Source: Dyadobacter sp. CY345
GTDB lineage: Bacteria; Bacteroidota; Bacteroidia; Cytophagales; Spirosomataceae
Assembly (NCBI RefSeq): GCF_021502725.1
Contig: NZ_JAKFFS010000001.1
Location: 62,001 to 126,000, forward strand
Direction of reading: 5' to 3'
Length of the DNA: 64,000 nucleotides
Position 1 is the first letter of the stretch; the number at the start of each line of letters is the position of its first letter. Shown here in pieces: positions 17,235 through 27,360 of this stretch. The translations under genes and the position numbers were made by a program. Under the pieces are notes generated by a model. That model ran no database searches, was not told the origin of the DNA, and saw only the letters and a list, made by a program, of their open reading frames with translations.

Positions 17235-20200
17235 ATGTATGATAATAAATTTTACGCATATTTTCTTCTACTTTTCATTTTTATTATCGGGCCGGATGCC
17301 ATTGGTCAGAACAGTCCCGACTATAAATTATACCTCAAAACAGGTACAATTGTTCCAGATAAGAACGTTACAAAAAATGTTGGTAAATCAGGATTAAAAG
17401 TCTCCGGCCAGGGCCAGAAGTCGCTCGTTATATTACAATTTGAAAAACTGCCGGATGAGTTTCAGCGCGCTGAACTTAGGCAGGCAGGCATTGAGCTGCT
17501 CGACTATATACCTGATAATGCGTATATGGCTACCGTTAAAGATGGGGTCGACTATGCTTTACTTTCAAGAGTTCGGGCAATATCAATCTTATCTTTGAGC
17601 CCAGAGCAGAAGATGCAGGCGGCCTTAGCCAATGGTAACTTTCCAAAACATGCAGAAAAAGTTTCCGGTCAGCTGGATGTCTGGATGAATTTTCCAAAGT
17701 CTTATTCGTTCGACGAGGTAAAAAAAGAATTGGACAAAAGTAAGATCCAAATCATCTCTGATAATCTTAAAGCCTATCAGATTATCGAAGTTCGTGTTGC
17801 AAAAAGCTTTTTAAAAGAACTTGCCAGTTTGCCATTCGTACAATATATACAGGCAATTCCGGGAGAAGAAAAACCTTCTAATTTTAGAAGTATAACAAAC
17901 TCGCGTGCAAATATTCTTCAAACTGCGTCACCTGTTGGTTTCAATTTACATGGTGAGGGGGTAACGATCGGGATTGGTGATAATGCAGATCCCCAGCAGC
18001 ACATTGATTTTAAAGGTCGGCTGATCAATCATTCCGGTATCAAAGGAAATTCGCACGGCTTACACATTATGGGTACCGTAGCGGGTGCCGGAATTGTTGA
18101 TGAAAGATATAAGGGATACGCACCAAAATCCAGAATTATCTCACAGATCAACAGCAATATCTGGGCCAACGCGGCCATGTACGTGAGGGATTATGGGATG
18201 GTAATTACCAACAATTCCTATGGCGTTGACGCTGGGTCTTGCAGTGATTTTGGCGATTATAATTTAACGTCCAAGGTTTTGGATCAGCAGGCTTTCGATT
18301 TTCCTTATCTCCAGCATGTTTTCGCAGCAGGAAACAGCGGGCAGGTAAGTATGTGTGTTGGAATGCCTTCCGGTTTTGGTAATGTGTTAGGAGGATATAC
18401 TGCCGCAAAAAATGTGATCACGGTCGGTAATACTTATGATACCGGAATTCTAAACAGTTCTTCAAGTAAAGGCCCAACAAAAGATGGCAGGATCAAACCT
18501 GACTTGACAGCTACCGGTTCTGCGGTCACATCCACCACGCCGACAGATCAATATGGAATTGGAAGCGGAACGAGTATGGCCACTGCATCTGTATCCGGCG
18601 GACTTGTATTAATGTATCAGAGATACCGCCAGCTGCATAATGGAGATAATCCTCAGAATGCACTCATGAAGGCACTTTTATGCAACGGAGCGATTGACCA
18701 GGGTTTGGCAGGGCCGGATTATGGAAATGGTTTTGGTGGGTTGAATTTGCTGCGTTCGTTGCAAATGCTTAACCAGAATAGTTACCTGGAAAGCCAGATT
18801 TCTAATGGTGCAGTAAACCAGCATGCTATAAAAGTACCGGCAAATACTGCGCAGCTGAAGATTATGCTGTACTGGAACGATCCGGCTCCTTCGGTTTTAA
18901 GCGGTAAGGCTTTGGTAAATAATCTGGATCTGCGCGTGGTTTCACCAGAATCACCTGAGTTGCTTCCACAATTATCAGACCCTAAAAACATTTTATCGCC
19001 GGCTGGAAATGGAGCTGACGATACAAATAATATGGAGCAAATTGTTATCGACAATCCGGGCGCTGGCGATTATAACATTTTTATTAATGGGACGACCGTC
19101 ACTCAGGGTAACCAGAAATATGTCGTTGTTTATGATAATATTCCCGTTTCCACCACCCTGACTTATCCCGTTGGACAGGAACGTTTGGTAAAAGGAGAAG
19201 ATCTTTATATCAGCTGGGATGCATATGGAAACAATACCAAGACTTTTAAAATAGAATATTCCTTAAATAACGGAAGCTCGTGGACTTCTATTAATGATGC
19301 TGTAAGTGCCGATCTGCGACAGTTGAAATGGACTTTGCCCGCAGCCGCTACGGGTGAAGCGAAAATTAGGATTAAACAAAATGATACTGCAATTGTAAGT
19401 GAAAGTGCTCCGTTTACCATTTTGGGCTTGCCGGCCGTATCCTTATCTCCGTCACAGTGTGAAGGATATATCGCCATTCAATGGCCAGCTGTTGATGGGG
19501 CTTCAGAATATGAGGTGATGACGCTTCAAGGTCAGGAAATGTCGCGTCTGGCTACCATGAGGAACACCAGTTATACATTATCCGGTTTGTCAAAAGATTC
19601 CACTTATTATGTGTCTGTCAGAGCGATCATTAACGGTCATCCCGGCAGACGTAGTACTGCGATCATAAGGACGCCAAATCAGGGAAATTGTGCTGCAAAT
19701 ATCTCCGACAACGATCTGGAAATTGAAACCATAATCTCCCCGGCTCAGTCTGGCCGAGTGCATACTTCTTTGGAGCTATCATCCTCACATCCAGTTACGA
19801 TTCGTATAAAAAATCTTGACGACCAGGTTTCAGATCAGGATATTCAGGTTGGATATTCTATCGGAGATGACAATAGCGTTATTCTTTGGGAAACGATCAA
19901 ACCTTCCATCCAGGCAGGCGCTTCCTATGATCATACTTTCGCGACTACTGCAAATCTGGCAAATGTTGGTTCATACCGTTTTCGGGTTTTTGTTAAAAAA
20001 GCAGGTGATCCTGTTGAAGGAAATAATTCGATCACACAGGTTTTCAAACAACTTGATAACACACCGCTAAGTCTTCCGTTTTTAGAACAATTTGAAAATT
20101 ATCCTGTCCAACAAGCAACTGCCCGGCAGGTCGGTTTGGATGGCGGTGACCGTTTTGACCTGACTGCTTCAACCAATTTCGGACGACTTCGCACCTATGT

Positions 20201-22616
20201 CGGTTCTGATATGGCTTACTCAGGAAACCGAGCTCTGACATTGGATGTACTTAAAAACGTGACTGTTGGGAACGTGAATTATCTGGTTGGGACCTTTAAT
20301 CTGGCACAATATAATCCCGCAACTGACGATTTGCGCTTGTCTTTCTGGTTTAATAATCACGGACAGTATCACAATGAAAATGATAAGGTTTGGATTCGGG
20401 GAAAAGATACTGATCCCTGGATTGAAGCTGACAACCTTTACGTTTATCATAGTTCACCAGGCGAAGGATACAAACGTGCGATTATTCAATTGAGTAAAAT
20501 TCTTACTACGAATAACAAAAGTTTTTCTGAAAGTTTCCAGATCCGTTGGGGTCAATATGGTGAAAGGGTGACGGCAAATCAGTATGGTGGAGCAGGTTAT
20601 AGTTTTGATGATATTCAGATAACAAGAGAATCAAACGATATTGAATTAACGAGGATCATACCTCCTGTTTCTAATAATCTGGTTTATAATAATCAGAGAG
20701 TAAGTGTAATTGTTAGAAATAATTCTGTTGGTGATGTTTATGATATTCCTGTGAAGATGCAGATTAACAATGGGGTAGTGGTCAGACAAAATATTTCGTA
20801 TATCAGAGGTGAATCGTCTACAACCTATCAATTCCCGGATATCATTAATTTTGCATCCACTGGCATTTACTCTATCAAAGTTTGGACGGAAAAAGATTGG
20901 GATTCAAAACCGGAAAATAATTTGGCGCAATTCGATATTGTCAGCTCACCCGTCATATCTTCTTTTCCATATTTACAAAACTTTGAAACAGAAGCTGGAA
21001 ACTGGCAAAGTGTGGGTGAAAACAGTTCCTGGGCCTATGGAAATCCTCAGTCCGAAAAGATCAACAAAGCAGCAAGTGGAACGAAAGCCTGGAAAACGAA
21101 TTTAACGGGGTCGTATAACTCTTCGGAAAAATCCTTTTTGTATTCACCTGGCTTCGCAGTTGAAGGCATGGCTCAGCCGACGCTAAGTTTTAGTCTTGCT
21201 ATTGATTTGAAAAAATGTCCCGATAAACTTTGTGATTTTGCGTATGTAGAATATTCAACCGACGGAAATATCTGGACTAAATTAGGATCATCTGGTACTG
21301 GCACAAATTGGTATAACGTCAAGTCCGATTCAGATCTGTGGAGTGTGGAGGATTATACAAGATGGCACGTGAGCACCGCAGCAATTCCGACTGGCCTGAA
21401 AAATGTTCGTTTCCGTTTTGCTTTACGCAGCGACGAAAATGATAACAGAGAAGGAATAGCTATTGACGATGTGCATGTATACGATCTGGTTAATCAAATT
21501 TATTCTTCCGGACCACAATCTTCATCGGTTTCAAAAACGGAGGTAAGTGGAACGAACTGGATCAATTTTACGGAAAATAACAAGATAATTGCTTCCATTC
21601 AGCCTAACCAGGATCTGGGAAAAACGGTTGTGCAGACTTATCTGAATCAAGGAACCGTGCGGAATAACAATGGTCAATATTACCATGATCGAAATTTTAC
21701 GATTAAATCCGAGAGTTCTTCTTTTTCAGAATTTGCAGTAATCCGGCTTTATTTTTCTGATACGGAAACAGAAAGATTGATTGCTGCGACGGGATGTGCG
21801 GGGTGTGCAAAACCTGCATCCGCTTATGAGCTGGCAATCTCGAAATACAGCGACTTTCAGAAAGAACTGGAAGACGGCAATATTTCTAATAATGCCACTG
21901 GCAGCTGGTCGTTATTGGCTGCGACGGATATCGTAAAAGTGCCCTACGACGACGGATATTATCTCGAATTTAAAACAAAAAGTTTGTCAGAATTCTGGTT
22001 TTCAAAAGGTGGTCTTCAATCTTCAATTCCTTTGCCTGTCGAATTAACCAGGTTTACGGCTAAAAAAATAGATCCCACAGACGGTTATAACAGCGTTTTG
22101 CTGGAATGGGCAACAGCCTCGGAGAAAAATTTCAGTCATTTTGAAATTGAAATGGCTTCCGGTGAAACGGACCTGCATAAGAATTTATTTGCAAAAATCG
22201 GCGAGGTTGACGGTAAGGTAAATTCTTCTTCAACGACGAGATATCAGTTTGCAGACCAGCAGATCTCAGGTTTTGCGACGCGTTATTATCGGTTGAAAAT
22301 GGTTGATACGGATGAGACATTTACTTACTCGGCCATTCGTTCTGTGACGTTTTCAGATCAAGCGGCATGGAAAGTATATCCTAACCCATCAAACGGAGTA
22401 TTTAATGTAGATTTTCAGGCAGACAAAAATAATCCGGTGAATGTTACTGTGATCGATATCAGCGGGAGAGTTCTGGAAAAACGGACGGTACCTTCCTCCG
22501 GTTCTCTACAAACGCAGCAAGTCAATATTTCGGGAGCTGCTGTGAAATCGGGTATATATTTTCTTGAAATAACATCCGGGCCACAGAAACAGGTTTTTAA
22601 GGTTTTGAAAGAATAA
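17235..22616 (+). CDS. Giant secreted S8 (subtilisin-like) serine protease with T9SS sorting domain
   Basis: 1793 residues. A signal peptide is followed by an inhibitor-like N-terminal region (to about 215) and an S8 catalytic domain with Asp249 (GIGDNAD), His274 (HGLHIMG) and Ser447 (GSGTSMATASVSGG); Asn in FAAGNSG supplies the oxyanion hole. Downstream come a PPC-like sandwich, a fibronectin type III-like domain (about 730-815), two CARDB-like domains and two MAM/jelly-roll-like modules (FLEQFENYP, YLQNFETEAG). A region with VELTRFTAKKID precedes the sorting domain. The C-terminus is a clear T9SS type A domain (YPNPSNGVFNVDF...GIYFLEI...QVFKVLKE). It is a cell-surface or extracellular protease, unlinked to obvious secretion genes. 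Confidence 0.95.
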   Translation: MYDNKFYAYFLLLFIFIIGPDAIGQNSPDYKLYLKTGTIVPDKNVTKNVGKSGLKVSGQGQKSLVILQFEKLPDEFQRAELRQAGIELLDYIPDNAYMATVKDGVDYALLSRVRAISILSLSPEQKMQAALANGNFPKHAEKVSGQLDVWMNFPKSYSFDEVKKELDKSKIQIISDNLKAYQIIEVRVAKSFLKELASLPFVQYIQAIPGEEKPSNFRSITNSRANILQTASPVGFNLHGEGVTIGIGDNADPQQHIDFKGRLINHSGIKGNSHGLHIMGTVAGAGIVDERYKGYAPKSRIISQINSNIWANAAMYVRDYGMVITNNSYGVDAGSCSDFGDYNLTSKVLDQQAFDFPYLQHVFAAGNSGQVSMCVGMPSGFGNVLGGYTAAKNVITVGNTYDTGILNSSSSKGPTKDGRIKPDLTATGSAVTSTTPTDQYGIGSGTSMATASVSGGLVLMYQRYRQLHNGDNPQNALMKALLCNGAIDQGLAGPDYGNGFGGLNLLRSLQMLNQNSYLESQISNGAVNQHAIKVPANTAQLKIMLYWNDPAPSVLSGKALVNNLDLRVVSPESPELLPQLSDPKNILSPAGNGADDTNNMEQIVIDNPGAGDYNIFINGTTVTQGNQKYVVVYDNIPVSTTLTYPVGQERLVKGEDLYISWDAYGNNTKTFKIEYSLNNGSSWTSINDAVSADLRQLKWTLPAAATGEAKIRIKQNDTAIVSESAPFTILGLPAVSLSPSQCEGYIAIQWPAVDGASEYEVMTLQGQEMSRLATMRNTSYTLSGLSKDSTYYVSVRAIINGHPGRRSTAIIRTPNQGNCAANISDNDLEIETIISPAQSGRVHTSLELSSSHPVTIRIKNLDDQVSDQDIQVGYSIGDDNSVILWETIKPSIQAGASYDHTFATTANLANVGSYRFRVFVKKAGDPVEGNNSITQVFKQLDNTPLSLPFLEQFENYPVQQATARQVGLDGGDRFDLTASTNFGRLRTYVGSDMAYSGNRALTLDVLKNVTVGNVNYLVGTFNLAQYNPATDDLRLSFWFNNHGQYHNENDKVWIRGKDTDPWIEADNLYVYHSSPGEGYKRAIIQLSKILTTNNKSFSESFQIRWGQYGERVTANQYGGAGYSFDDIQITRESNDIELTRIIPPVSNNLVYNNQRVSVIVRNNSVGDVYDIPVKMQINNGVVVRQNISYIRGESSTTYQFPDIINFASTGIYSIKVWTEKDWDSKPENNLAQFDIVSSPVISSFPYLQNFETEAGNWQSVGENSSWAYGNPQSEKINKAASGTKAWKTNLTGSYNSSEKSFLYSPGFAVEGMAQPTLSFSLAIDLKKCPDKLCDFAYVEYSTDGNIWTKLGSSGTGTNWYNVKSDSDLWSVEDYTRWHVSTAAIPTGLKNVRFRFALRSDENDNREGIAIDDVHVYDLVNQIYSSGPQSSSVSKTEVSGTNWINFTENNKIIASIQPNQDLGKTVVQTYLNQGTVRNNNGQYYHDRNFTIKSESSSFSEFAVIRLYFSDTETERLIAATGCAGCAKPASAYELAISKYSDFQKELEDGNISNNATGSWSLLAATDIVKVPYDDGYYLEFKTKSLSEFWFSKGGLQSSIPLPVELTRFTAKKIDPTDGYNSVLLEWATASEKNFSHFEIEMASGETDLHKNLFAKIGEVDGKVNSSSTTRYQFADQQISGFATRYYRLKMVDTDETFTYSAIRSVTFSDQAAWKVYPNPSNGVFNVDFQADKNNPVNVTVIDISGRVLEKRTVPSSGSLQTQQVNISGAAVKSGIYFLEITSGPQKQVFKVLKE

Positions 22617-22650
22617 CCTTCTTAAAATTTAACGCCAGCCTCTAATTATT

Positions 22651-22726
22651 CAGCCACAAATACACGAATTTTCATGAATCTGAAATCAGATATTAGTGAA
22701 AAATTCGTGCATTCGTGGCTGTTTTT
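22651..22726. terminator. Long imperfect hairpin between S8 protease and MATE genes
   Basis: cagccacaaatacacgaatt (22651-22670) is imperfectly complementary to 22701-22721 (aaattcgtgcattcgtggct), followed by TTTTT. It works as a terminator for the convergent genes. The arms also resemble a dispersed cacgaatt/attcgtg repeat I know from other Bacteroidota intergenic regions, so it may be a copy of a mobile palindromic repeat. Confidence 0.6.
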
Positions 22727-24110
22727 AAACCTTCACAGTTTTCCAGTTTCCCTTTCTGAACTGCCATATACCTAACAAAGCTAGAAAGGATTCTGCAACC
22801 GGGACGGAGATAAATACGCCAATTGGTCCGAGATTAAATACAATCGCTAGCACATAGGCCAGCGGAATTTCGATCGCCCAGAAACAGATCAGGTTCAGTA
22901 CTGTCGGAGTTTTGGTATCGCCGGCACCGTTCAGCGATTGAATCACCACCATACCGTAAGCGTAAAATCCATAACCCAGACATAAAACCCGCAAAGCTAA
23001 TTTTCCGGTGTGGATCGCTTCAACATTCGGGCTGAACCAGCCGATGATATGTTCTGCGCCAATGAACATAAAAACAGAAAGTCCAACGAGAAAATAGAGA
23101 TTATACGAAGCGCATTTCCATACTGAAAGCTCGGCGCGGTCTGGTTTTTGTGCACCCAGATTTTGTCCAACCAAAGTCGCAGCGGCGTTGGCAAGTCCCC
23201 ACGCCGGTAAAAGGGTGAACATGATCACACGGATCGCAATGGTATATCCGGCAACGACATCACTACCAAATTCAGCAAGAATCCTGGTCAGGAAAATCCA
23301 GCTCGCGGAAGATATCAGAAATTGGACCGTACCGCCCGTGGCAACCTTGATCATGGCCTGAATCGTTTCCCGGTGCGGCCTCAAATCCCGTAAGACGAAT
23401 GCCAATGCAGTATTGACCCTTGTAAGTGAATAAAGCTGATAACTTACACCGATGGAACGACCAAGTGCCGTGGCAATGGCTGCACCTGCCACGCCAAGTG
23501 CCGGAATAGGACCTAATCCAAAAATTAGTAGCGGCCCTAAAACCATATTAAAACAATTTGCGACGATGAGCGAACGCATCGCAGTAGCCGCAGCACCGGC
23601 CCCGCGCAATGCACCGCTTAACGAATAAAGCAATATGACAACCGGCGCGCTCAGAAACTGGATCTTTGCAAAAATTGTCCCCGTTTCGATTACTTTGGGA
23701 TCGGCGCCCATGATGGCTAGAACGTCGCCGGCAAATACAAAACCAAGTACGGCAATAGGGAACGAGATGGCCAGTGAAATCAATACCACCTGTCCGATTG
23801 CGCGGCGTGCCTGGGCCGAATTTCCTTCACCAATTCGCCTGGCGACAGTCGCAGTGGCGGCAGTACTTAATCCGATCGCGATAGAATAAACGAGCGTAAT
23901 TACGGATTCGGTAAGTCCGACGGTAGCGACTGCTTCAATACTTATTTTGGAAACAAAGAAAATATCTACAACGGCAAATAGCGATTCCATGACCATTTCC
24001 ATGATCATCGGTACGGATAAAAGAAAAATTGCCCGGTTGATACTTCCGTCGGTAAAACTTTCTTCAGAACCGCGCAGGGCCTGACGAAGTAGTTGAAACC
24101 ACTTTTTCAT
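22725..24110 (-). CDS. MATE family efflux transporter
   Basis: 461 residues, twelve predicted helices in two homologous halves. The first half starts IFLLSVPMIMEMVMESLFAVVDIFFVSK, the classical MATE N-terminus; the second half contains GTVQFLISSASWIFLTRILAEFGSDVVAGYTIAIR. Length and pattern are normal for NorM/DinF-type Na+ or H+ drug antiporters; the substrate is not predictable. It is monocistronic and divergent from hflX. Confidence 0.9.
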   Translation of the reverse strand: MKKWFQLLRQALRGSEESFTDGSINRAIFLLSVPMIMEMVMESLFAVVDIFFVSKISIEAVATVGLTESVITLVYSIAIGLSTAATATVARRIGEGNSAQARRAIGQVVLISLAISFPIAVLGFVFAGDVLAIMGADPKVIETGTIFAKIQFLSAPVVILLYSLSGALRGAGAAATAMRSLIVANCFNMVLGPLLIFGLGPIPALGVAGAAIATALGRSIGVSYQLYSLTRVNTALAFVLRDLRPHRETIQAMIKVATGGTVQFLISSASWIFLTRILAEFGSDVVAGYTIAIRVIMFTLLPAWGLANAAATLVGQNLGAQKPDRAELSVWKCASYNLYFLVGLSVFMFIGAEHIIGWFSPNVEAIHTGKLALRVLCLGYGFYAYGMVVIQSLNGAGDTKTPTVLNLICFWAIEIPLAYVLAIVFNLGPIGVFISVPVAESFLALLGIWQFRKGNWKTVKV

Positions 24111-24443
24111 TGGTAAAAAATAAAGTCAGAGTATAATAATTTAGTGAACGCATTTTATCGAAATGCGTAACGAATATCCCGGAATCTGGGACTGGAAAAG
24201 ACGGATTGGCTTAAAGTAAGCCGGAGACGAGCACCAACATAGGCTTTGAATATTTCGACAAAAATAAAAACTGTTTTTTAATATTCAAATAAAAAAATGG
24301 AATACCAACAGGTAAGTTGTAACTTCATCCCGGATGTGCCTGAACTTTTGACGGCAGTATTCCGTTTTCTAACTACCCTTTTTGTATAGAAAAAGGCTTG
24401 TTTCTTACTAAAAAGAGAAACCTGAACAATAACATATTATTGA
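24111..24443. other. Divergent intergenic region MATE/hflX
   Basis: No gene is seen. On the minus strand, TATTTTTG (24266-24259) fits a -7 box for the MATE gene with a leader of about 140 nt; nothing convincing is found before hflX. The region is otherwise AT-rich without clear inverted repeats. Confidence 0.35.
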
Positions 24444-25694
24444 ATGATCGATAAAAGTAAATTATTCTCAACCGCTGTAAGACCTGAAACTGCAGTACTC
24501 GTAGCGGTGAGTACGCAAAAACAAACCAGTGCAAAAACCAAAGAATATCTGGACGAGCTCGCTTTTCTGGCGACGACTTTGGGTGTTGAAACCATTCAGA
24601 AATTCACTCAGAATCTGGAACGGGCTGATATAAAGACTTATGTAGGAAAAGGTAAACTTGAAGAAATAAATATATTCATTACTGCGAATCCGGTTGATAT
24701 GGTCATTTTTGATGATGATCTTTCGCCTTCACAGGTACGTAACCTTGAAGTCATTTTTAAAGATATTAAGGTACTGGACAGAAGTCTCCTGATCCTTGAT
24801 ATTTTCGCGATGCGTGCGAAAACGGCACAGTCCAAATTACAGGTGGAGCTTGCACAATACCAATATATGTATCCACGGCTTACAAGACTTTGGACTCACT
24901 TAAGCCGCCAGTCTGGTGCTGGTGTCGGTATGCGCGGTCCGGGTGAAACCGAACTTGAAACGGATAGACGTATTGTAAAAGACAGGATTGCGTTTTTGCA
25001 GGAAAAGCTTGAAAAAGTGGACCGCCAGAGCATGACGCGCCGCAAAGAACGTGACCGTCTGGTACGTGTTGCCATTGTGGGTTATACCAACGTAGGAAAA
25101 TCGACTTTGATGCAGAGCCTTTCGAAATCGGATGTTTTTGCAGAAAACAAGTTGTTTGCAACCGTGGATTCAACTGTTCGAAAAGTGAATATGGAAAATG
25201 TTCCGTTCTTGCTGACCGATACGGTAGGGTTTATCAGAAAATTGCCAACGACACTGATTGAATCTTTTAAGTCTACTTTGGATGAGGTTCGCGAAGCGGA
25301 TATTCTGGTTCATGTTGTTGATATTTCGCATGAATCTTTTGAAGAGCATATTGAAGTTGTAAACAAAACGTTGGTGGATATCGGCGCGGCCGACAAGCCG
25401 ACGATCCTGGTATTTAATAAAATTGATGTTTACAAGCCTGCGCCACAGGAAGAAACGTGGGAAGGTGAGGATGAGCCAGAGATGGAGGAAGTTACTCCGG
25501 AAAGCACTTTGAGCCAGTTGAAGAAAAGTTATCTTTCGCACAAAGCGGATCAGGTTGTCTTTATTTCAGCTGAGAAAAAGGAAAATATGGAAGAGTTGCG
25601 GAATACATTATTCTCGCTTGTGAAGGCAAAACACTTTGCGATCTATCCAAACTGGCTGGACCTGGGTTATTCTCCGGTACAATCCGAAGAATAA
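24444..25694 (+). CDS. hflX: GTPase HflX
   Basis: 416 residues. The N-terminal HflX domain has ETAVLVAVSTQ and IKTYVGKGKLEEI; the helical linker has the family signature GAGVGMRGPGETELETDRR; and the G domain shows G1 GYTNVGKST from residue 213, G3 DTVGFI and G4 NKID. HflX splits stalled 70S ribosomes under heat or antibiotic stress. An acidic insert (ETWEGEDEPEMEEVTPES) follows G4. In E. coli it sits with hfq; here it is alone, just ahead of tRNA-Arg. Confidence 0.95.
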   Translation: MIDKSKLFSTAVRPETAVLVAVSTQKQTSAKTKEYLDELAFLATTLGVETIQKFTQNLERADIKTYVGKGKLEEINIFITANPVDMVIFDDDLSPSQVRNLEVIFKDIKVLDRSLLILDIFAMRAKTAQSKLQVELAQYQYMYPRLTRLWTHLSRQSGAGVGMRGPGETELETDRRIVKDRIAFLQEKLEKVDRQSMTRRKERDRLVRVAIVGYTNVGKSTLMQSLSKSDVFAENKLFATVDSTVRKVNMENVPFLLTDTVGFIRKLPTTLIESFKSTLDEVREADILVHVVDISHESFEEHIEVVNKTLVDIGAADKPTILVFNKIDVYKPAPQEETWEGEDEPEMEEVTPESTLSQLKKSYLSHKADQVVFISAEKKENMEELRNTLFSLVKAKHFAIYPNWLDLGYSPVQSEE

Positions 25695-25773
25695 GCACTT
25701 GTAATTGAACCGGAATTTTTTCAATTTTGCACCCCGATTGGTATTCATAGGAATATGGATACCAATTTATTTT

Positions 25774-25845
25774 GACTGCGTAGTTCAACGGATAGAATAG
25801 GAGTTTCCTAAACTCTAGATATGGGTTCGATTCCCGTCGCGGTCA
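25774..25845 (+). tRNA. tRNA-Arg (anticodon CCT)
   Basis: Cloverleaf: acceptor gactgcg (25774-25780) pairs with cgcggtc (25838-25844) with one G-T wobble, discriminator A. The anticodon stem ggagt/actct holds loop ttcctaa with anticodon CCT reading AGG. The T arm is atggg-ttcgatt-cccgt. CCA is not encoded. A strong terminator follows. Confidence 0.95.
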
Positions 25846-25858
25846 CTTAGTTAAGTTG

Positions 25859-25895
25859 ATGGATGTAAATATTTGATTTACATCCATTTTTTTTT
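25859..25895 (+). terminator. Intrinsic terminator of tRNA-Arg
   Basis: A perfect 12-bp stem (25859-25870 atggatgtaaat with 25876-25887) has a 5-nt loop and a run of nine T. Confidence 0.9.
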
Positions 25896-26032
25896 GTGAA
25901 AATCATTAAGTTTTGGGGTTTGTTTTAATTCATAAATTCGAGGTCTGTGGAGACACAGACTAAGGAATGGGATAGGGTGGAAGTAAGAGATATGTAAAAT
26001 GTTGTATTGTCTTTGGAATAGATTGATGAGAA

Positions 26033-26851
26033 ATGATAAAACGAGCTGATAAGAGGAAGTTAAGTGACAATTGTTGTTTATGCCAAAACGAGCGCTCTAC
26101 AAAGAAAAATTCTCACATTATTCCCAAATTTATGGGGAAAGTTCTTTTTGAGAATAATGATAAGCGTCAGATTTTTGGAGTAACTGCTAAAAACATTGAC
26201 AAACCATTTATTTACCAAGACACTGCGAAGGAAGATTATATTTTTTGTCCATCTTGTGAATCTTATCTCTCGGTACTAGAGGGATATTTCGCCCAACAAA
26301 TCCATAACTTAATTAAGAGTAATCGTGGCCCAGTTTATTTTGAGTCTTTATTTGATAACGTTGGTAGCCAATTCCTTAAAACAAAATTGGTTGAACCTAG
26401 GCTTGTTTACCTTTTGATCGATTCGATTTTATTCCGATGTCATATCGCTTCTATTTTTCCATTTGAAAGGTTTCTTATTGATAAAAATTTACTTGAAAAA
26501 ATCAGATTGCAACTTCTTCGGTTCAAAGGAAATAATACAAATGAAATTTTTACGACCTTAAATCAAAATTCAGATTTTGAGTACAGGACATTCATGCTCG
26601 GAACGCCACTTAATTGGAGTGAAAGCGTTTCTGCCGCGCGAGTTAATGTAAATTCTAATACTAACCCAGTAATTATTCTAACCGGCTTCTATTTAATAAT
26701 GATCCATTTAAATGAACAGAAGCCAAGAGAGCAAGTATATCTAAATAATGGCTTGACTGGGATCAAGATTACCTTAATGCCAGATTCGTTTTGGAACATG
26801 ATTCCTGATACAATTCTGAGGCAACTCATAAAGCGCATTCCAAAAGTTTAA
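26033..26851 (+). CDS. Cys/His zinc-finger protein of the CxxC-SHIIP-CxxCE type, unknown function
   Basis: 272 residues, no signal peptide. The N-terminal 85 residues hold CCLCQNERSTKKNSHIIPKFM and, about 45 residues on, FCPSCESYLSVLEGYF. Two CxxC pairs around an SHIIP motif recall a treble-clef HNH-type finger, but the His that would complete an HNH nuclease is not obvious. I have seen similar SHIIPxF/CxxCE proteins in variable regions of Bacteroidota genomes; none has a defined role to my knowledge. The C-terminal part has no recognisable motif. The coding sequence is more AT-rich than its neighbours and lies just behind tRNA-Arg, which fits acquisition by transfer. Confidence 0.6.
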   Translation: MIKRADKRKLSDNCCLCQNERSTKKNSHIIPKFMGKVLFENNDKRQIFGVTAKNIDKPFIYQDTAKEDYIFCPSCESYLSVLEGYFAQQIHNLIKSNRGPVYFESLFDNVGSQFLKTKLVEPRLVYLLIDSILFRCHIASIFPFERFLIDKNLLEKIRLQLLRFKGNNTNEIFTTLNQNSDFEYRTFMLGTPLNWSESVSAARVNVNSNTNPVIILTGFYLIMIHLNEQKPREQVYLNNGLTGIKITLMPDSFWNMIPDTILRQLIKRIPKV

Positions 26852-27360
26852 ATATTCTTCAATAATTGAAGTATGGGATCTAGAAAGCAAGTGTTGGATT
26901 TCGCTAAGAGTTTCAAGATAAATATGAAGGGAGTTGGCTGGTGTCGGTAATGCCTATTTGTCTAGCAAACCGGCCTATTTACGAAAAAAATATCCTTCAC
27001 ATCTTTTTTTAAGCCTTTGCTATGTTTTGTTTGTAAAGTACAAAGATTAAACTTTCGCTAATAACGGTCATTTTGGGCACAACTTAAAATCGGAAAACAA
27101 GATTTACTCAGTGACGTTGGGGATTAACGGTTGATTATCAGGGATACCTAATTTTATGGTGACGATTTTATCGTCAAACCACAATTTTCGCGGTGTGGAA
27201 TTATAACTATTTGGTTTACACATATACCGTATTTTAGGTTACATGCATCAATATATAATTTGGGCGAAAAGTTGTATATAATTTGTGAGCTAAAATTGCT
27301 TTCTACATTGACAACTTATGAACAGAATGCTATTTTTCGTTCGAAACCAACCCGAAACCC
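26852..27360. other. Non-coding, AT-rich gap with short repeats
   Basis: No open frame longer than about 25 codons looks real. I see a small palindrome tgacgat-ttt-atcgtca (27160-27176), tttgta-aag-tacaaa (27030-27044), and an exact 11-bp direct repeat tatataatttg at 27252-27262 and 27275-27285 (starts 23 bp apart). The direct repeat lies 76-109 nt before the next gene and could be a regulatory site. Confidence 0.4.
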
